This document shows, piece after piece, positions 1 to 7,186 of a stretch of 64,000 nucleotides of DNA. The DNA lies in contig OZ244795.1 of NCBI GenBank assembly GCA_965219925.1, forward strand, positions 1,984,001 to 2,048,000, read 5' to 3'. Origin of the DNA: Bin87 sp965219925. GTDB lineage: Bacteria > Chloroflexota > Dehalococcoidia > Lucifugimonadales > UBA3495. The translations under genes and the position numbers were made by a program. The notes beneath the pieces are model-generated. The model saw nothing but the letters and a program-made list of their open reading frames with translations. It was not told the origin of the DNA and searched no databases. How positions within the stretch are numbered: the stretch's first letter is position 1; every line of letters starts with the position of its first letter.

Positions 1-1102
1 CGTGGGTCATGGCCTTGCCGATGTCGTGCAGCAGGCCACCGGCGCGCGCGGTTTGCACGTTGGCGCCGACTTCCGATGCCAACATGCCAGCCAGCAGGCC
101 GACTTCAATGGAATGGGTCAGCACGTTTTCCCCGTAGCTGTACCGATATTTCAAGCGACCCAGGAGCCGAACCAACTCCGGATCCAGACCGCTGACACCC
201 ACCTCGAAGGTGGCTTCTTCACCGGCCTTCCACATGGTTTCTTCTATGTCTCTGATGGCGCGGTTTACACTTTCCTCGATACGGGCCGGTTGAATGCGAC
301 CGTCCCTGACGAGTTGGGTCAGCGCCAGTTTGGCGATTTCTCGGCGAACCGGGTCGAAGCAGGAAAGTGTGACAATACCTGGCGTATCGTCAACGATGAT
401 GTCGACTCCGGTCTGGGCTTCGAGAGCCCGTATGTTACGTCCTTCACGGCCGATGAGACGGCCTTTCATCTCATCGTTAGGCAGGGGAACAACAGATGTC
501 GTGCTTTCCGACACTACGTCGGTAGCCAGACGGTTGATAGCTAATGTGATGATGCGGCGAGCGTTGTCATCTGCTCGGGATTGATGCTCCTTCTCAAGCT
601 CGTAATAACGTCTGGCCAGTTCGTGCGATGCTTCGTCTTCGCTCCGCTTGAGCACGATGTCTCGGGCTTCATTGATAGTGAGCGATGCGATGCGCTCCAA
701 CTCCCGGGTATGCTGTTCTTTAACATCCTCCGCCTTTTGCAGGGCGGATTGGGCGATTGACTCGCGTCGCTTGATTTCGGATTCCTGGTTGTCGAGCGCC
801 GATGACCGCTGGTCAAGCTGCTCTTCTTTCTGGATATGGCGACGCTCCATTCGATTGAGTTCGCGTCGTTGACTTTTTATTTCCTGGTCTCCGGCTTCAC
901 GGATTTTCAGAGCTTCTTCCTGGGCTGCCAGTAGGATTCGGCGCTGCTCTTCCTGAGCCTTGGAAACGGATGCGGCAGCTTCCTCTTGGCTGCGTTGGAC
1001 TTTGTTGCCGTTTTTTCTGGTGGTAAGCAGTAGCCAGGCCACTGCGATTAATCCTGTTGTTAACCCCGCTGCCGCTAGGACGGACAGGATCATGACTGAC
1101 AT
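1..1102 (-). CDS. rny: Ribonuclease Y, N-terminal 367 residues (cut by the window start)
   Basis: Membrane-anchored endoribonuclease that starts mRNA decay. The reverse strand reads a short N-terminal hydrophobic anchor (about residues 2-22), a long Glu/Arg/Gln-rich coiled coil (about 25-190), a KH domain (motif GRLIGREGRN) and the start of an HD domain (LLHDIGKA), after which the window ends. The family is usually about 510-520 residues, so roughly the last 150 are missing. The ATG at 1102 has GAGGAGG four bases upstream. The gene is divergent from the 1731 hydrolase, and a promoter lies upstream at 1157-1185. The identity is certain from domain order. Only the C-terminal end is unseen. Confidence 0.95.
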   Translation of the reverse strand, partial: MSVMILSVLAAAGLTTGLIAVAWLLLTTRKNGNKVQRSQEEAAASVSKAQEEQRRILLAAQEEALKIREAGDQEIKSQRRELNRMERRHIQKEEQLDQRSSALDNQESEIKRRESIAQSALQKAEDVKEQHTRELERIASLTINEARDIVLKRSEDEASHELARRYYELEKEHQSRADDNARRIITLAINRLATDVVSESTTSVVPLPNDEMKGRLIGREGRNIRALEAQTGVDIIVDDTPGIVTLSCFDPVRREIAKLALTQLVRDGRIQPARIEESVNRAIRDIEETMWKAGEEATFEVGVSGLDPELVRLLGRLKYRYSYGENVLTHSIEVGLLAGMLASEVGANVQTARAGGLLHDIGKAMTH

Positions 1103-1156
1103 AGGTCCTCCTCAGTCCGTACGAGCGAACGCTCGGGATATTTTTGCCCTATTCAC

Positions 1157-1185
1157 ATCGTAAACATGCCTATAGGCAAAGTCAA
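1157..1185 (-). promoter_or_regulatory. Predicted sigma70-type promoter of rny
   Basis: On the minus strand TTGACT (1185-1180) is followed, after exactly 17 bases, by TACGAT (1162-1157). The rny start codon is about 55 bases downstream. The untranslated leader contains a small GAGCG/CGCTC hairpin near 1122-1135. Inferred from consensus match and spacing only. Confidence 0.5.
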
Positions 1186-1202
1186 GGAACGGCCCGGCTC
1201 AC

Positions 1203-1375
1203 CAGGGTCATCCGGTTTTGTCATTGCGAGCGCAGCGTGGCAATCTCGTCGCCGTAGCAATGGTGATTTGCCGACGTGTGTTCAACCTCAACGAGATTGC
1301 CACGTCGCTACGCTCCTCGCAATGACAGCCGAGCTGCCCTCCACGCAATGACATGAGGAAAACCAAAAGACCCTG
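1203..1375. mobile_element. MITE-like palindromic element, CAGGG/TTCGGTT type, 173 bp
   Basis: The ends are inverted (CAGGGTCATCCGGTT on the left, AACCAAAAGACCCTG on the right). The core is the recurrent palindrome CATTGCGAGCGCAGCGTGGC...GCTCCTCGCAATGAC. The 9-base sequence CCGGCTCAC occurs directly on both sides (1194-1202 and 1376-1384), as expected of a target-site duplication. It carries no coding capacity. Other copies of this end type are at 22722 and 63739. Confidence 0.8.
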
Positions 1376-1386
1376 CCGGCTCACAG

Positions 1387-1480
1387 CAGGGCCTTTTCAA
1401 AGTTCTCCGACCTCCGCTCATAGTGAGCTTGTAGAACCATCGGCGACCGTTCTTCGACAGGCTCAGGATGGGCGGAGTGG
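1387..1480. repeat. Left part of a CAGGGCCTTTTCAAAG-type element, right end lost
   Basis: It begins CAGGGCCTTTTCAAAG and continues with the shared core (ACCTCCGCTCATAGTGAGC, then TTCGACAGGCTCAGGATG). The right inverted end seen in the 10264, 19110 and 51528 copies is absent. It abuts the target duplication of the 1203-1375 element, so two elements sit side by side. Confidence 0.65.
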
Positions 1481-1534
1481 GGGACGGGTTTTTACATGGA
1501 TGAACAGGATGGACAGAATTGGAAGAGGCCGAGA

Positions 1535-1590
1535 TTGCCAACCCCCGCATCGAGTACGGGGTCGCAATGACACAGTGGGTACGCGTGAGA
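1535..1590. repeat. Right-half remnant of a CTCACGCG-type palindromic element
   Basis: It reads GAGATTGCC, then the CCCCGCATCGAGTACGGGG module, GCAATGACA, and ends GTGGGTACGCGTGAG. This is the right terminus of the element class seen complete at 6806, 10112 and 21929. The left half and any target duplication are not visible. Confidence 0.55.
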
Positions 1591-1605
1591 CGGCCCTGGA
1601 GGACG

Positions 1606-1680
1606 GGGCCGGGTGTGCATCCAGTGGGGTACGCCGTGATAAAGGGCCGGGTGTGCAGCCAAGGGGGTGCGCCGTGATAA
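1606..1680. repeat. Two tandem copies of a 37-bp unit
   Basis: Copies at 1606-1642 and 1644-1680 share GGGCCGGGTGTGCA at the start and CGCCGTGATAA at the end, with only a few differences between. They lie immediately upstream of the hydrolase gene at 1731 and may be part of its leader or promoter region. No function is evident. Confidence 0.75.
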
Positions 1681-1730
1681 TATGTCCCGCAGATAATCGG
1701 TAGCAGGCAAACTGGCTGGAGGTTGTTGCG

Positions 1731-2633
1731 ATGGCATCGCATTCCCTGGGACTTTCGCTGCACGAGGCGGCTCGCCGCATGGGCGTTCCCTTTACGGTGG
1801 AGAACGAACCCGTTGACCGTTTCGTCGAGGTTAATGGCATCAACCTGCATTATCTGGAATGGGGAAACACCAACCGCTCCACGATATTGATGCTGCACGG
1901 GATCAGCCAGCAGGCCCACAGTTGGGATTTCATAAGCCTGCCGCTGTCGGTGGATTACCGGGTGATTGCGCTGGATCAGCGGGGGCACGGCGACAGCGAC
2001 TGGTCGCCGAACGGGAACTACTCCACCGACATTTACGTGGGTGATATCGAAGGGTTCGTCGGCGCGATGGGGTTGGAAAATTTCCACCTGATGGGGCATT
2101 CCATGGGCGGACGCAACAGCCTGGCGTGGGCATCCGGACGGCCCGGGGTCCTGAAATCGTTGACGATCGTGGACACCGGCCCTGAAACGCAGCGGCGGGG
2201 CCAGAATCGCATCCAGCAGTTTCGCGAGTTGCCGGACGAACTCGACACGCTGGATGAATTTGCCTCTCGGGTGATGGAATATACCGGCCGTAACCGCGAG
2301 CAGACCATGGGTGCGCTGAAGTACAGCATCCGGCAGCGGCAGGACGGAAAATGGACCTGGAAGTACGACAAAGCGATGCGGGTTAGCGGATTCCGCGCCC
2401 CAACCTGGACGCCTGATCAACTGTGGGACGGATGGCGGAAGATAGATTGTCCCGCGTTGGTGGTCAGAGGAGCGCGCAGCGATATTTTCGCTGACGAGAC
2501 CATGGTTCGCATGGCGGAGGAACATTGGGACTGCACCACCGTAACGGTAGAGAACGCGGGTCACCTGGTGCAGGGCGACAATCCGCCGGACTTTCTGGCG
2601 GCGGTGCAGGGTTTGCTGTCCCGGTTTGAGTAG
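1731..2633 (+). CDS. Alpha/beta-fold hydrolase
   Basis: A 300-residue alpha/beta hydrolase. The oxyanion HG is at 56-57, the nucleophile elbow GHSMGG has Ser at about 124, and the catalytic His lies in NAGHL near 278. The canonical triad is therefore present. The start ATG has GGAGG eight bases upstream. The family covers esterases, epoxide hydrolases, haloalkane dehalogenases and C-C hydrolases, and the substrate cannot be read from sequence. It is encoded alone between the repeat-rich gap and the GIY-YIG gene, 17 bases from the latter, so the two may be cotranscribed. Confidence 0.9.
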   Translation: MASHSLGLSLHEAARRMGVPFTVENEPVDRFVEVNGINLHYLEWGNTNRSTILMLHGISQQAHSWDFISLPLSVDYRVIALDQRGHGDSDWSPNGNYSTDIYVGDIEGFVGAMGLENFHLMGHSMGGRNSLAWASGRPGVLKSLTIVDTGPETQRRGQNRIQQFRELPDELDTLDEFASRVMEYTGRNREQTMGALKYSIRQRQDGKWTWKYDKAMRVSGFRAPTWTPDQLWDGWRKIDCPALVVRGARSDIFADETMVRMAEEHWDCTTVTVENAGHLVQGDNPPDFLAAVQGLLSRFE

Positions 2634-2650
2634 TCGGATAGTTTCAGGCG

Positions 2651-3196
2651 ATGTTCTGGAGCAGTTCAGCCTGCCGTGATTGCGGTCGGCCGCTTTCCGG
2701 TCGTGGGCCGCGCTGCTCCGACTGCTATCGTGCGTTTCGCAGTAGGCAGTTCAGTCGCAATTGGCATGAGCCTGAGCGTTTGGAAGGGCAGGAAGCGCGA
2801 GATCGGGAGTTGGGTCGCACAGCGTTCTTTGTGTACGTGCTGGCCACCCATTATGGGCATTACGTAGGGCATACTTCCAATGTGAACGCCCGTGTGCGGT
2901 GGCATCAAGCGAATGAAGTTCCATCAACGTCCGGGGGAAATCCAGCGCTGATGTGGCGTTCCAGACTACTGCACAGTCGTGAGGATGCGGCCAGGTTTGA
3001 GGCGGCTATGAAGTCGTGGCGAGATTCGGGGTCGCCGCGTTACCGGGAAACTACCGGGTTTGACCCGATACCGTTTTCTGATTTGCGCAGCCGAAGGCAG
3101 CAGGCAGGCAGTATCGCGTCGCGCGGTGGCTGCCTGGCATTGCCGGTATTGGGGTTGGGGGCGCTGGCTCTTGCGCTGGCGGTGTTGATCGGCTGA
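2651..3196 (+). CDS. Zinc-ribbon / GIY-YIG nuclease-like protein with a C-terminal membrane segment
   Basis: A 181-residue protein in three parts. The N-terminal ribbon has CxxC pairs at Cys8/11 and Cys22/25. The GIY-YIG core reads VYVL (61-64) and HYVGHTSN (about 70-77), with Arg81/83 in the helix and a Glu at about 117 (RFEAAMK). These match the two motifs, the catalytic Arg and the metal-binding Glu of UvrC/YhbQ-like GIY-YIG domains. A hydrophobic stretch at about 160-180 looks like a transmembrane helix. YhbQ-like proteins are usually a bare domain of about 100 residues, so both flanking parts are unusual. DNA cleavage is inferred from family, not shown. Confidence 0.7.
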   Translation: MFWSSSACRDCGRPLSGRGPRCSDCYRAFRSRQFSRNWHEPERLEGQEARDRELGRTAFFVYVLATHYGHYVGHTSNVNARVRWHQANEVPSTSGGNPALMWRSRLLHSREDAARFEAAMKSWRDSGSPRYRETTGFDPIPFSDLRSRRQQAGSIASRGGCLALPVLGLGALALALAVLIG

Positions 3197-3281
3197 GCCG
3201 ACCGGAGATAACGCCGGCCGCTCTCGCCAAAATGTTTACCTTTGATGGACAAGAGGCCGGAATGAGAGGGAACACCGTCGT

Positions 3282-4532
3282 TCAGAAGCCCAGCAAGCGG
3301 GGCAGGATTTCGCCCAGCGCGTAGCCCAATGCGGCCGAGGCGGCGCCGATCCCCAAGATCTCCAGTCCCTGCAACAGCGGCGATTTGCGCACGATCCGCC
3401 CTTTTGCCAAACCCAAGCCAAAGAGGCCGGCCAGGGACAATCCGATGGACGAGGCGATGGCGGTTGGGCTGACATCCAGCGCCAGATAGGGCGCTATCGG
3501 CAGTATTGCCGAGAGACCGAAGGAAACTCCCATTACGGCGGCGTCTTTGAAGGGGCTGCCGTGAACGTCCGGCGTGATGCCCAGTTCCTTTTCCAGGAGG
3601 GTATTGATCCACATCGTCTTGTCCTGGGCGATGTCATTGGCCAGGCGCATGGCGTTTTCGTAAGTTTGCCCTTCGCGCTGCAACAGGATGACCAGTTCGG
3701 CGAATTCCTCGGCGGGTTTCTCTTCCAGCTCCCGCATTTCACGGGCAATTTCGGTGTCGCGGACGTCCTGCTCGGCGCGGGACCCCAGATATGCGCCGGC
3801 GGCCATGCTGATGACGCCGGCGGTGGCGGCGGCCAGGCCGGCAACCAGCACGGTGGACGTGTCGCCCACGGCGGCGGCAACGGATGTCGTGAGGGCCACG
3901 GTGCTGATGATGCCGTCCTGCGCGCCAAACACCACCTCGCGCAGGCGTCCCAGGTTGGCGACGCGTAGAGGCTCGCGGTCAACCTCCATAGTGGCGGCAA
4001 TGTAGGTGTCAAGGTCGGGCTCGGGCGTTGATACGGCGGGCGTCGCAGATGCTTCGGATTGAGCCGGATTCGTTCTGTTGATCGCGGAGGAGACAGCGGG
4101 CGCCGCTTCAGAAAATGAGAGGGATTGCAACGCTGCGAGCGCATTGGCAAACGCGGTTTGGTGGAGTTTCTCACGCTCCATGGCCAGGGTGAATGCGCGA
4201 ACGGCATCGGTGCGGCGCTCAGCCTGGGCTTCCCGAATCATGCGCGGATAGGTGCGGGAATATTCGCGGGTTTCCGCGGCCATCACCTGCTTGAGGTTGG
4301 ACTCGGTATCGGAAATATCTCCGGCGACCCTGAGATGGGTGATTCCATGAATGGTTTCTGCGCCGGCAACCTCCTGAAAGACCTGGGCTACCTCCGGCAT
4401 TCCTTCTTCCATTGCTTTCTGGGCGTATGCCGAGTAGGTGAGATTAGCCAACGCCTCGGAAACAATGGCTTGCCACAGGTTGCGGTCGGTTGGCGAAAGC
4501 GAGGTTACATCCGGGGAAGAATTGGTAGTCAT
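3282..4532 (-). CDS. Ferritin-like/VIT1 fusion, probable iron (Fe/Mn) exporter (MbfA-like)
   Basis: A 416-residue fusion. Residues 1 to about 135 form a rubrerythrin-like four-helix domain with iron-ligand candidates Glu26, Glu59-x-x-His62 (ETIH), Glu87 and Glu121-x-x-His124 (EKLH). After an Ala/Pro/Ser-rich linker, residues about 190-416 form a VIT1/CCC1 transporter (LREVVFGAQDGIISTVA, then AGAYLGSRAEQD, with several membrane helices at the end). This is the layout of Er-VIT1 proteins such as MbfA, which export iron and respond to peroxide. The reading frame is open further upstream to 4955, but that part overlaps the next gene and looks non-protein-like, so ATG 4532 (MTTNSSPD) is chosen. 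It follows the SnoaL-like gene on the same strand. Confidence 0.87.
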   Translation of the reverse strand: MTTNSSPDVTSLSPTDRNLWQAIVSEALANLTYSAYAQKAMEEGMPEVAQVFQEVAGAETIHGITHLRVAGDISDTESNLKQVMAAETREYSRTYPRMIREAQAERRTDAVRAFTLAMEREKLHQTAFANALAALQSLSFSEAAPAVSSAINRTNPAQSEASATPAVSTPEPDLDTYIAATMEVDREPLRVANLGRLREVVFGAQDGIISTVALTTSVAAAVGDTSTVLVAGLAAATAGVISMAAGAYLGSRAEQDVRDTEIAREMRELEEKPAEEFAELVILLQREGQTYENAMRLANDIAQDKTMWINTLLEKELGITPDVHGSPFKDAAVMGVSFGLSAILPIAPYLALDVSPTAIASSIGLSLAGLFGLGLAKGRIVRKSPLLQGLEILGIGAASAALGYALGEILPRLLGF

Positions 4533-4657
4533 TGCGCTGCCATCCCAGTACGAATTGTGGCGCGGATTCGACGGGCCCGGCCGGTTGCCGTCGGATGCCG
4601 AGATTCCTGCGCTGGCGAGGGGCGACCATCCCCGGCATGATTCGCCGGTACGTGGGT

Positions 4658-5053
4658 TTAGATCCGGGGAGAAGCGTGGTGAGCGACCACCAACCAGCGA
4701 TCGCCAGCGCGCGCAAAAATGTTGGTGGACAGGACGCCGAACCCCTGGGCCTGACCGCCGACGACGCTGGTGATGCTCTCGACACAGGTTACAAACCCGC
4801 AATCGCCCTCGACTCCAACGTTTATATAGTGAATATTGAAGTGCATCAAGGCGGCGCCGTTGAAGATGCTTTGCCAGGATCGCCGGATATCGTTCCACCC
4901 CACGATGGGTTGCCATCCCGGGTGTATGCACAGGGCACGGGTGGATTGTTCGCACACCGCGTCCATTTCGGAAATGTCGAGGGAGCCAAAGGCGTCATAG
5001 AAAAGCTGATTGGAAATTTTCAGGGCTTCGATGTCGTCGAGATGGGAAGTCAT
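4658..5053 (-). CDS. SnoaL-like / NTF2-fold protein
   Basis: A 131-residue single-domain protein with the cone-shaped NTF2/SnoaL pattern: an N-terminal helix (ISNQLFYDAFGSLD), CIHPGW, GWNDIRRSW, and a C-terminal strand ending WLVVAHHASP. The family includes hydrolases, isomerases and ligand-binding proteins. HPGW plus the final HHAS pattern is typical of small bacterial SnoaL_3-type proteins without a fixed reaction. ATG 5053 is chosen because an extension upstream would run into the stop of the luciferase-like gene, 19 bases away. Likely cotranscribed with that enzyme and the iron transporter. Confidence 0.75.
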   Translation of the reverse strand: MTSHLDDIEALKISNQLFYDAFGSLDISEMDAVCEQSTRALCIHPGWQPIVGWNDIRRSWQSIFNGAALMHFNIHYINVGVEGDCGFVTCVESITSVVGGQAQGFGVLSTNIFARAGDRWLVVAHHASPRI

Positions 5054-5072
5054 TTGGCAAGTCCAAACCGGG

Positions 5073-5918
5073 TTATGCCAGCAGTTTGCCGGCGAAGTCG
5101 TCCAATTGTCGCAAGGCCGCATCGCGTGGCGCGCTTTCAGCGAACACCATGGCGCGGGAGGCTCCGGCGTCTTCGTAAGCTTTCAGCAGTTCTGGGTCAG
5201 CCGGTTGGCCGAACACCGACACTTCTATGGAATCGGGATCGCGTCCGGCCTCTACGGCCATGCGTTGGATTTCCTCTTTGCCCTCACGGAGCTCTTCAGG
5301 GGTGATGCGGTTGGGCATCCAGCCATCGCCCCAGGATACGACGCGCCGGAATACGTTTTTCGCGCGGCCACCGATGAGAACCGGCGGGTGAGGTTTTTGT
5401 ACCGGCTTGGGCGCGGAATATATTGGTGGAAAGTCGATGTGACGACCGTGGAACTCGCCGACTTCCTTGGTCCAGAGTTCCTTCATGGCCTGGATCGATT
5501 CTCGGGTGTAACCGACACGCTGAGGGAAATCTACGCCGAACAGCTCGGTTTCTTCCCGCAGCCAACCGGTGCCAATGCCGAAGAGGAAGCGCCCTCCGCT
5601 GAAGTAATCAAGAGTGGCGATCTCTTTGGCGAGCAGGATGGGGTTGCGCTCCGGCACCAGGCAGATACCGGTACCGAGTTTCATCGTGGACGTTACGGCG
5701 GAAGCGCGTCCCAGGGCAACGAAAGGGTCAACACACTCGTAGTACATCTGGGGGATGGCGCCGTCGGGAGAGCCCGGCCAGGGGGATTTCGGGCCGGCTG
5801 GAATGGCCGGATGTTCCGGGACCCAAAGGGACTCAAACCCGTGGCCTTCGCATGCTTGCGCCAATTCGGCGATGTCGATGGAAGATTGGGTCACAAACAT
5901 TGCGATGCCGATATTCAT
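5073..5918 (-). CDS. Luciferase-like (LLM class) F420/FMN-dependent oxidoreductase
   Basis: A 281-residue TIM-barrel protein of the bacterial luciferase superfamily. Seen: GFESLWVPEHPAIP, KLGTGICLVPERNP, LDYFSGGRFLFGIGTGW and PPVLIGGRAKN. These are the substrate/flavin-side motifs of F420-dependent class members related to the Rv2161c/TIGR03619 type. A TTG is in frame nine bases upstream, but AAGG lies nine bases before ATG 5918, so ATG is preferred. One of four such enzymes in the window. Substrate unknown. Confidence 0.87.
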   Translation of the reverse strand: MNIGIAMFVTQSSIDIAELAQACEGHGFESLWVPEHPAIPAGPKSPWPGSPDGAIPQMYYECVDPFVALGRASAVTSTMKLGTGICLVPERNPILLAKEIATLDYFSGGRFLFGIGTGWLREETELFGVDFPQRVGYTRESIQAMKELWTKEVGEFHGRHIDFPPIYSAPKPVQKPHPPVLIGGRAKNVFRRVVSWGDGWMPNRITPEELREGKEEIQRMAVEAGRDPDSIEVSVFGQPADPELLKAYEDAGASRAMVFAESAPRDAALRQLDDFAGKLLA

Positions 5919-6062
5919 GGGCGTCAACCTTTTTCAGTGGGAGGGTAATCCAGTGGCCTTAGACAAAAGGAACTGGAATGAGCTCGATTATAACAAACGA
6001 ACGGGGCCGGAACCGGATTGCTCCAGCTCCGACCCCGGATTGGTAACGGGGGTTGGCGATGG

Positions 6063-6680
6063 CTACGCCTGGGGCGAAAACGCTGCCGGGACCAGGATTT
6101 TCACTTCCTGGCCGACGAGGAATTCGCGGGTTGGCGGCGGCCAATGGGGGGAGGCCGATGCCGCGGCGCGAGTCTTGTCGCGTTCACCCAGGTCTGCGTA
6201 GGGCCAGATGTGCACCCACTTGTTGAGCCCGCCAAATTCGCTGTACATGCCGGCGGCGAGTGGTGAGAACTTTTCGCGGTGTTCGATGGCGGCGGACCAG
6301 ATGTCAATCACCTTGGGCATCGTGCCGTTCTGGTACTCATAGATCCGCATTTCGTACACGTTGCCCAGCTTCTGTCCGCCGCCCATAGGCCGCATGAATG
6401 GAGCCGGGTGGTAGATTTCGGATTCCATGTGCAGGATGGTGTTCTGGCTATCCGGGGGCCAGTTGGGGTCCTTGCCGGCCGCGGCGCGCACTTCGGCGCG
6501 TTCATCCAGGCTTTCGTAGGGCCAGATGTGGATAACCTGGTTCAGCGGGCCAATCTCGGTATGGAAGAACGCTGCCAGTTTGGAATACTTTTCCCGGTGG
6601 GGTAGAGCCTCGGCGAAGGCATCTTCAAAGATGGGAACTCCGCCGGGCTTGAGGTCGTAAGTCCGGACTTCGTAGATCAT
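6063..6680 (-). CDS. NIPSNAP family protein, two tandem domains
   Basis: A 205-residue protein made of two NIPSNAP repeats. The first starts YEVRTYDLKPG with IHIWPYESLDER, and the second starts YEMRIYEYQNG with VHIWPYADLGER. The dimeric alpha/beta-barrel fold is shared with small monooxygenases, but no catalytic function is established for bacterial members. GGAGGTG lies upstream of ATG 6680. It is the first gene of a minus-strand group leading into the luciferase-like oxidoreductase, which fits an accessory role in oxidative catabolism. That role is inference. Confidence 0.88.
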   Translation of the reverse strand: MIYEVRTYDLKPGGVPIFEDAFAEALPHREKYSKLAAFFHTEIGPLNQVIHIWPYESLDERAEVRAAAGKDPNWPPDSQNTILHMESEIYHPAPFMRPMGGGQKLGNVYEMRIYEYQNGTMPKVIDIWSAAIEHREKFSPLAAGMYSEFGGLNKWVHIWPYADLGERDKTRAAASASPHWPPPTREFLVGQEVKILVPAAFSPQA

Positions 6681-6762
6681 AATTGCCGCACCTCCGTTCG
6701 TGCCGTGTTGCGCCGGCGACGCCTGATGGGCGTTACAAACATGGATGGCCGCCGGCGTAAGC

Positions 6763-6792
6763 AGTCTAGCAGAGTAACATAAGCAGCGGCAA
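6763..6792 (-). promoter_or_regulatory. Predicted promoter of the NIPSNAP-led group
   Basis: Minus strand TTGCCG (6792-6787), 18-base spacer, TAGACT (6768-6763). It lies about 85 bases before the NIPSNAP start. The adjacent repeat element begins at 6806, just upstream of the -35 box. Confidence 0.45.
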
Positions 6793-6805
6793 GGACGGGT
6801 TACGC

Positions 6806-7023
6806 CTCACGCGTACCCACTTTACTCTGTCATTGCGAGCCCGTACTCGATGCGGGGGTTGTCAACCTCGTCGCCGTAGCAATGGTGGTTTGCCGACGTG
6901 TGTTCAACCTCAACGAGATTGCCACGTGGTTCGACAAGCTTACCATGAGCGGTTGCGCTCCTCGCAATGACAGGTGGGGGCGGGCGCCCTTCGCAATGAC
7001 AGGGTAAAGTGAGTACGCGTGAG
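6806..7023. mobile_element. MITE-like palindromic element, CTCACGCG type, 218 bp
   Basis: Left end CTCACGCGTACCCACTTT, right end AAAGTGAGTACGCGTGAG. The flanks are near-identical direct 10-mers, CGGGTTACGC (6796-6805) and CGGGTTAGGC (7024-7033). Inside is the GCGAG...CTCGCAATGACA core. The right arm is interrupted by a TTCGACAAGCTTACCATGAG module, which also occurs as the core of the other element family, and by a second GCGCCCTTCGCAATGACA unit. No coding capacity. Confidence 0.8.
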
Positions 7024-7082
7024 CGGGTTAGGCGGGCGTTTACGCGGACGGTATCCCGTTCGCAATGGCTCAGTGGGGTTGA

Positions 7083-7088
7083 TATAAT
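7083..7088 (+). promoter_or_regulatory. Candidate -10 box of the MmgE/PrpD gene
   Basis: A perfect TATAAT about 100 bases before the start codon. The -35 side is weak (TTCGCA with an 18-base spacer). The leader between holds a small GGCGG/CCGCC hairpin. Confidence 0.4.
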
Positions 7089-7186
7089 CGCCTTGAATCC
7101 GGCGAGTTCGGGTTGAGTATCCTACTGAAGTACCACGAAACGGCGGAACACCGAGTCCCGCCGACCTGACAAGGAGGATCGCAAAG

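Noticed and set aside
1203..1690. CRISPR-like array from the repeated segments
   Set aside because: The units are palindromic elements and a two-copy tandem, not regularly spaced identical repeats, and there are no cas genes.
1308..2564. 418-codon open frame antisense to the alpha/beta hydrolase
   Set aside because: Proline/histidine-rich translation without domains. The plus-strand gene has motifs and a ribosome-binding site. GC-rich shadow frame.
4533..4955. N-terminal extension of the ferritin-VIT1 gene to 557 residues
   Set aside because: It overlaps the SnoaL-like gene and reads as Arg-rich non-protein sequence. ATG 4532 gives the family start.
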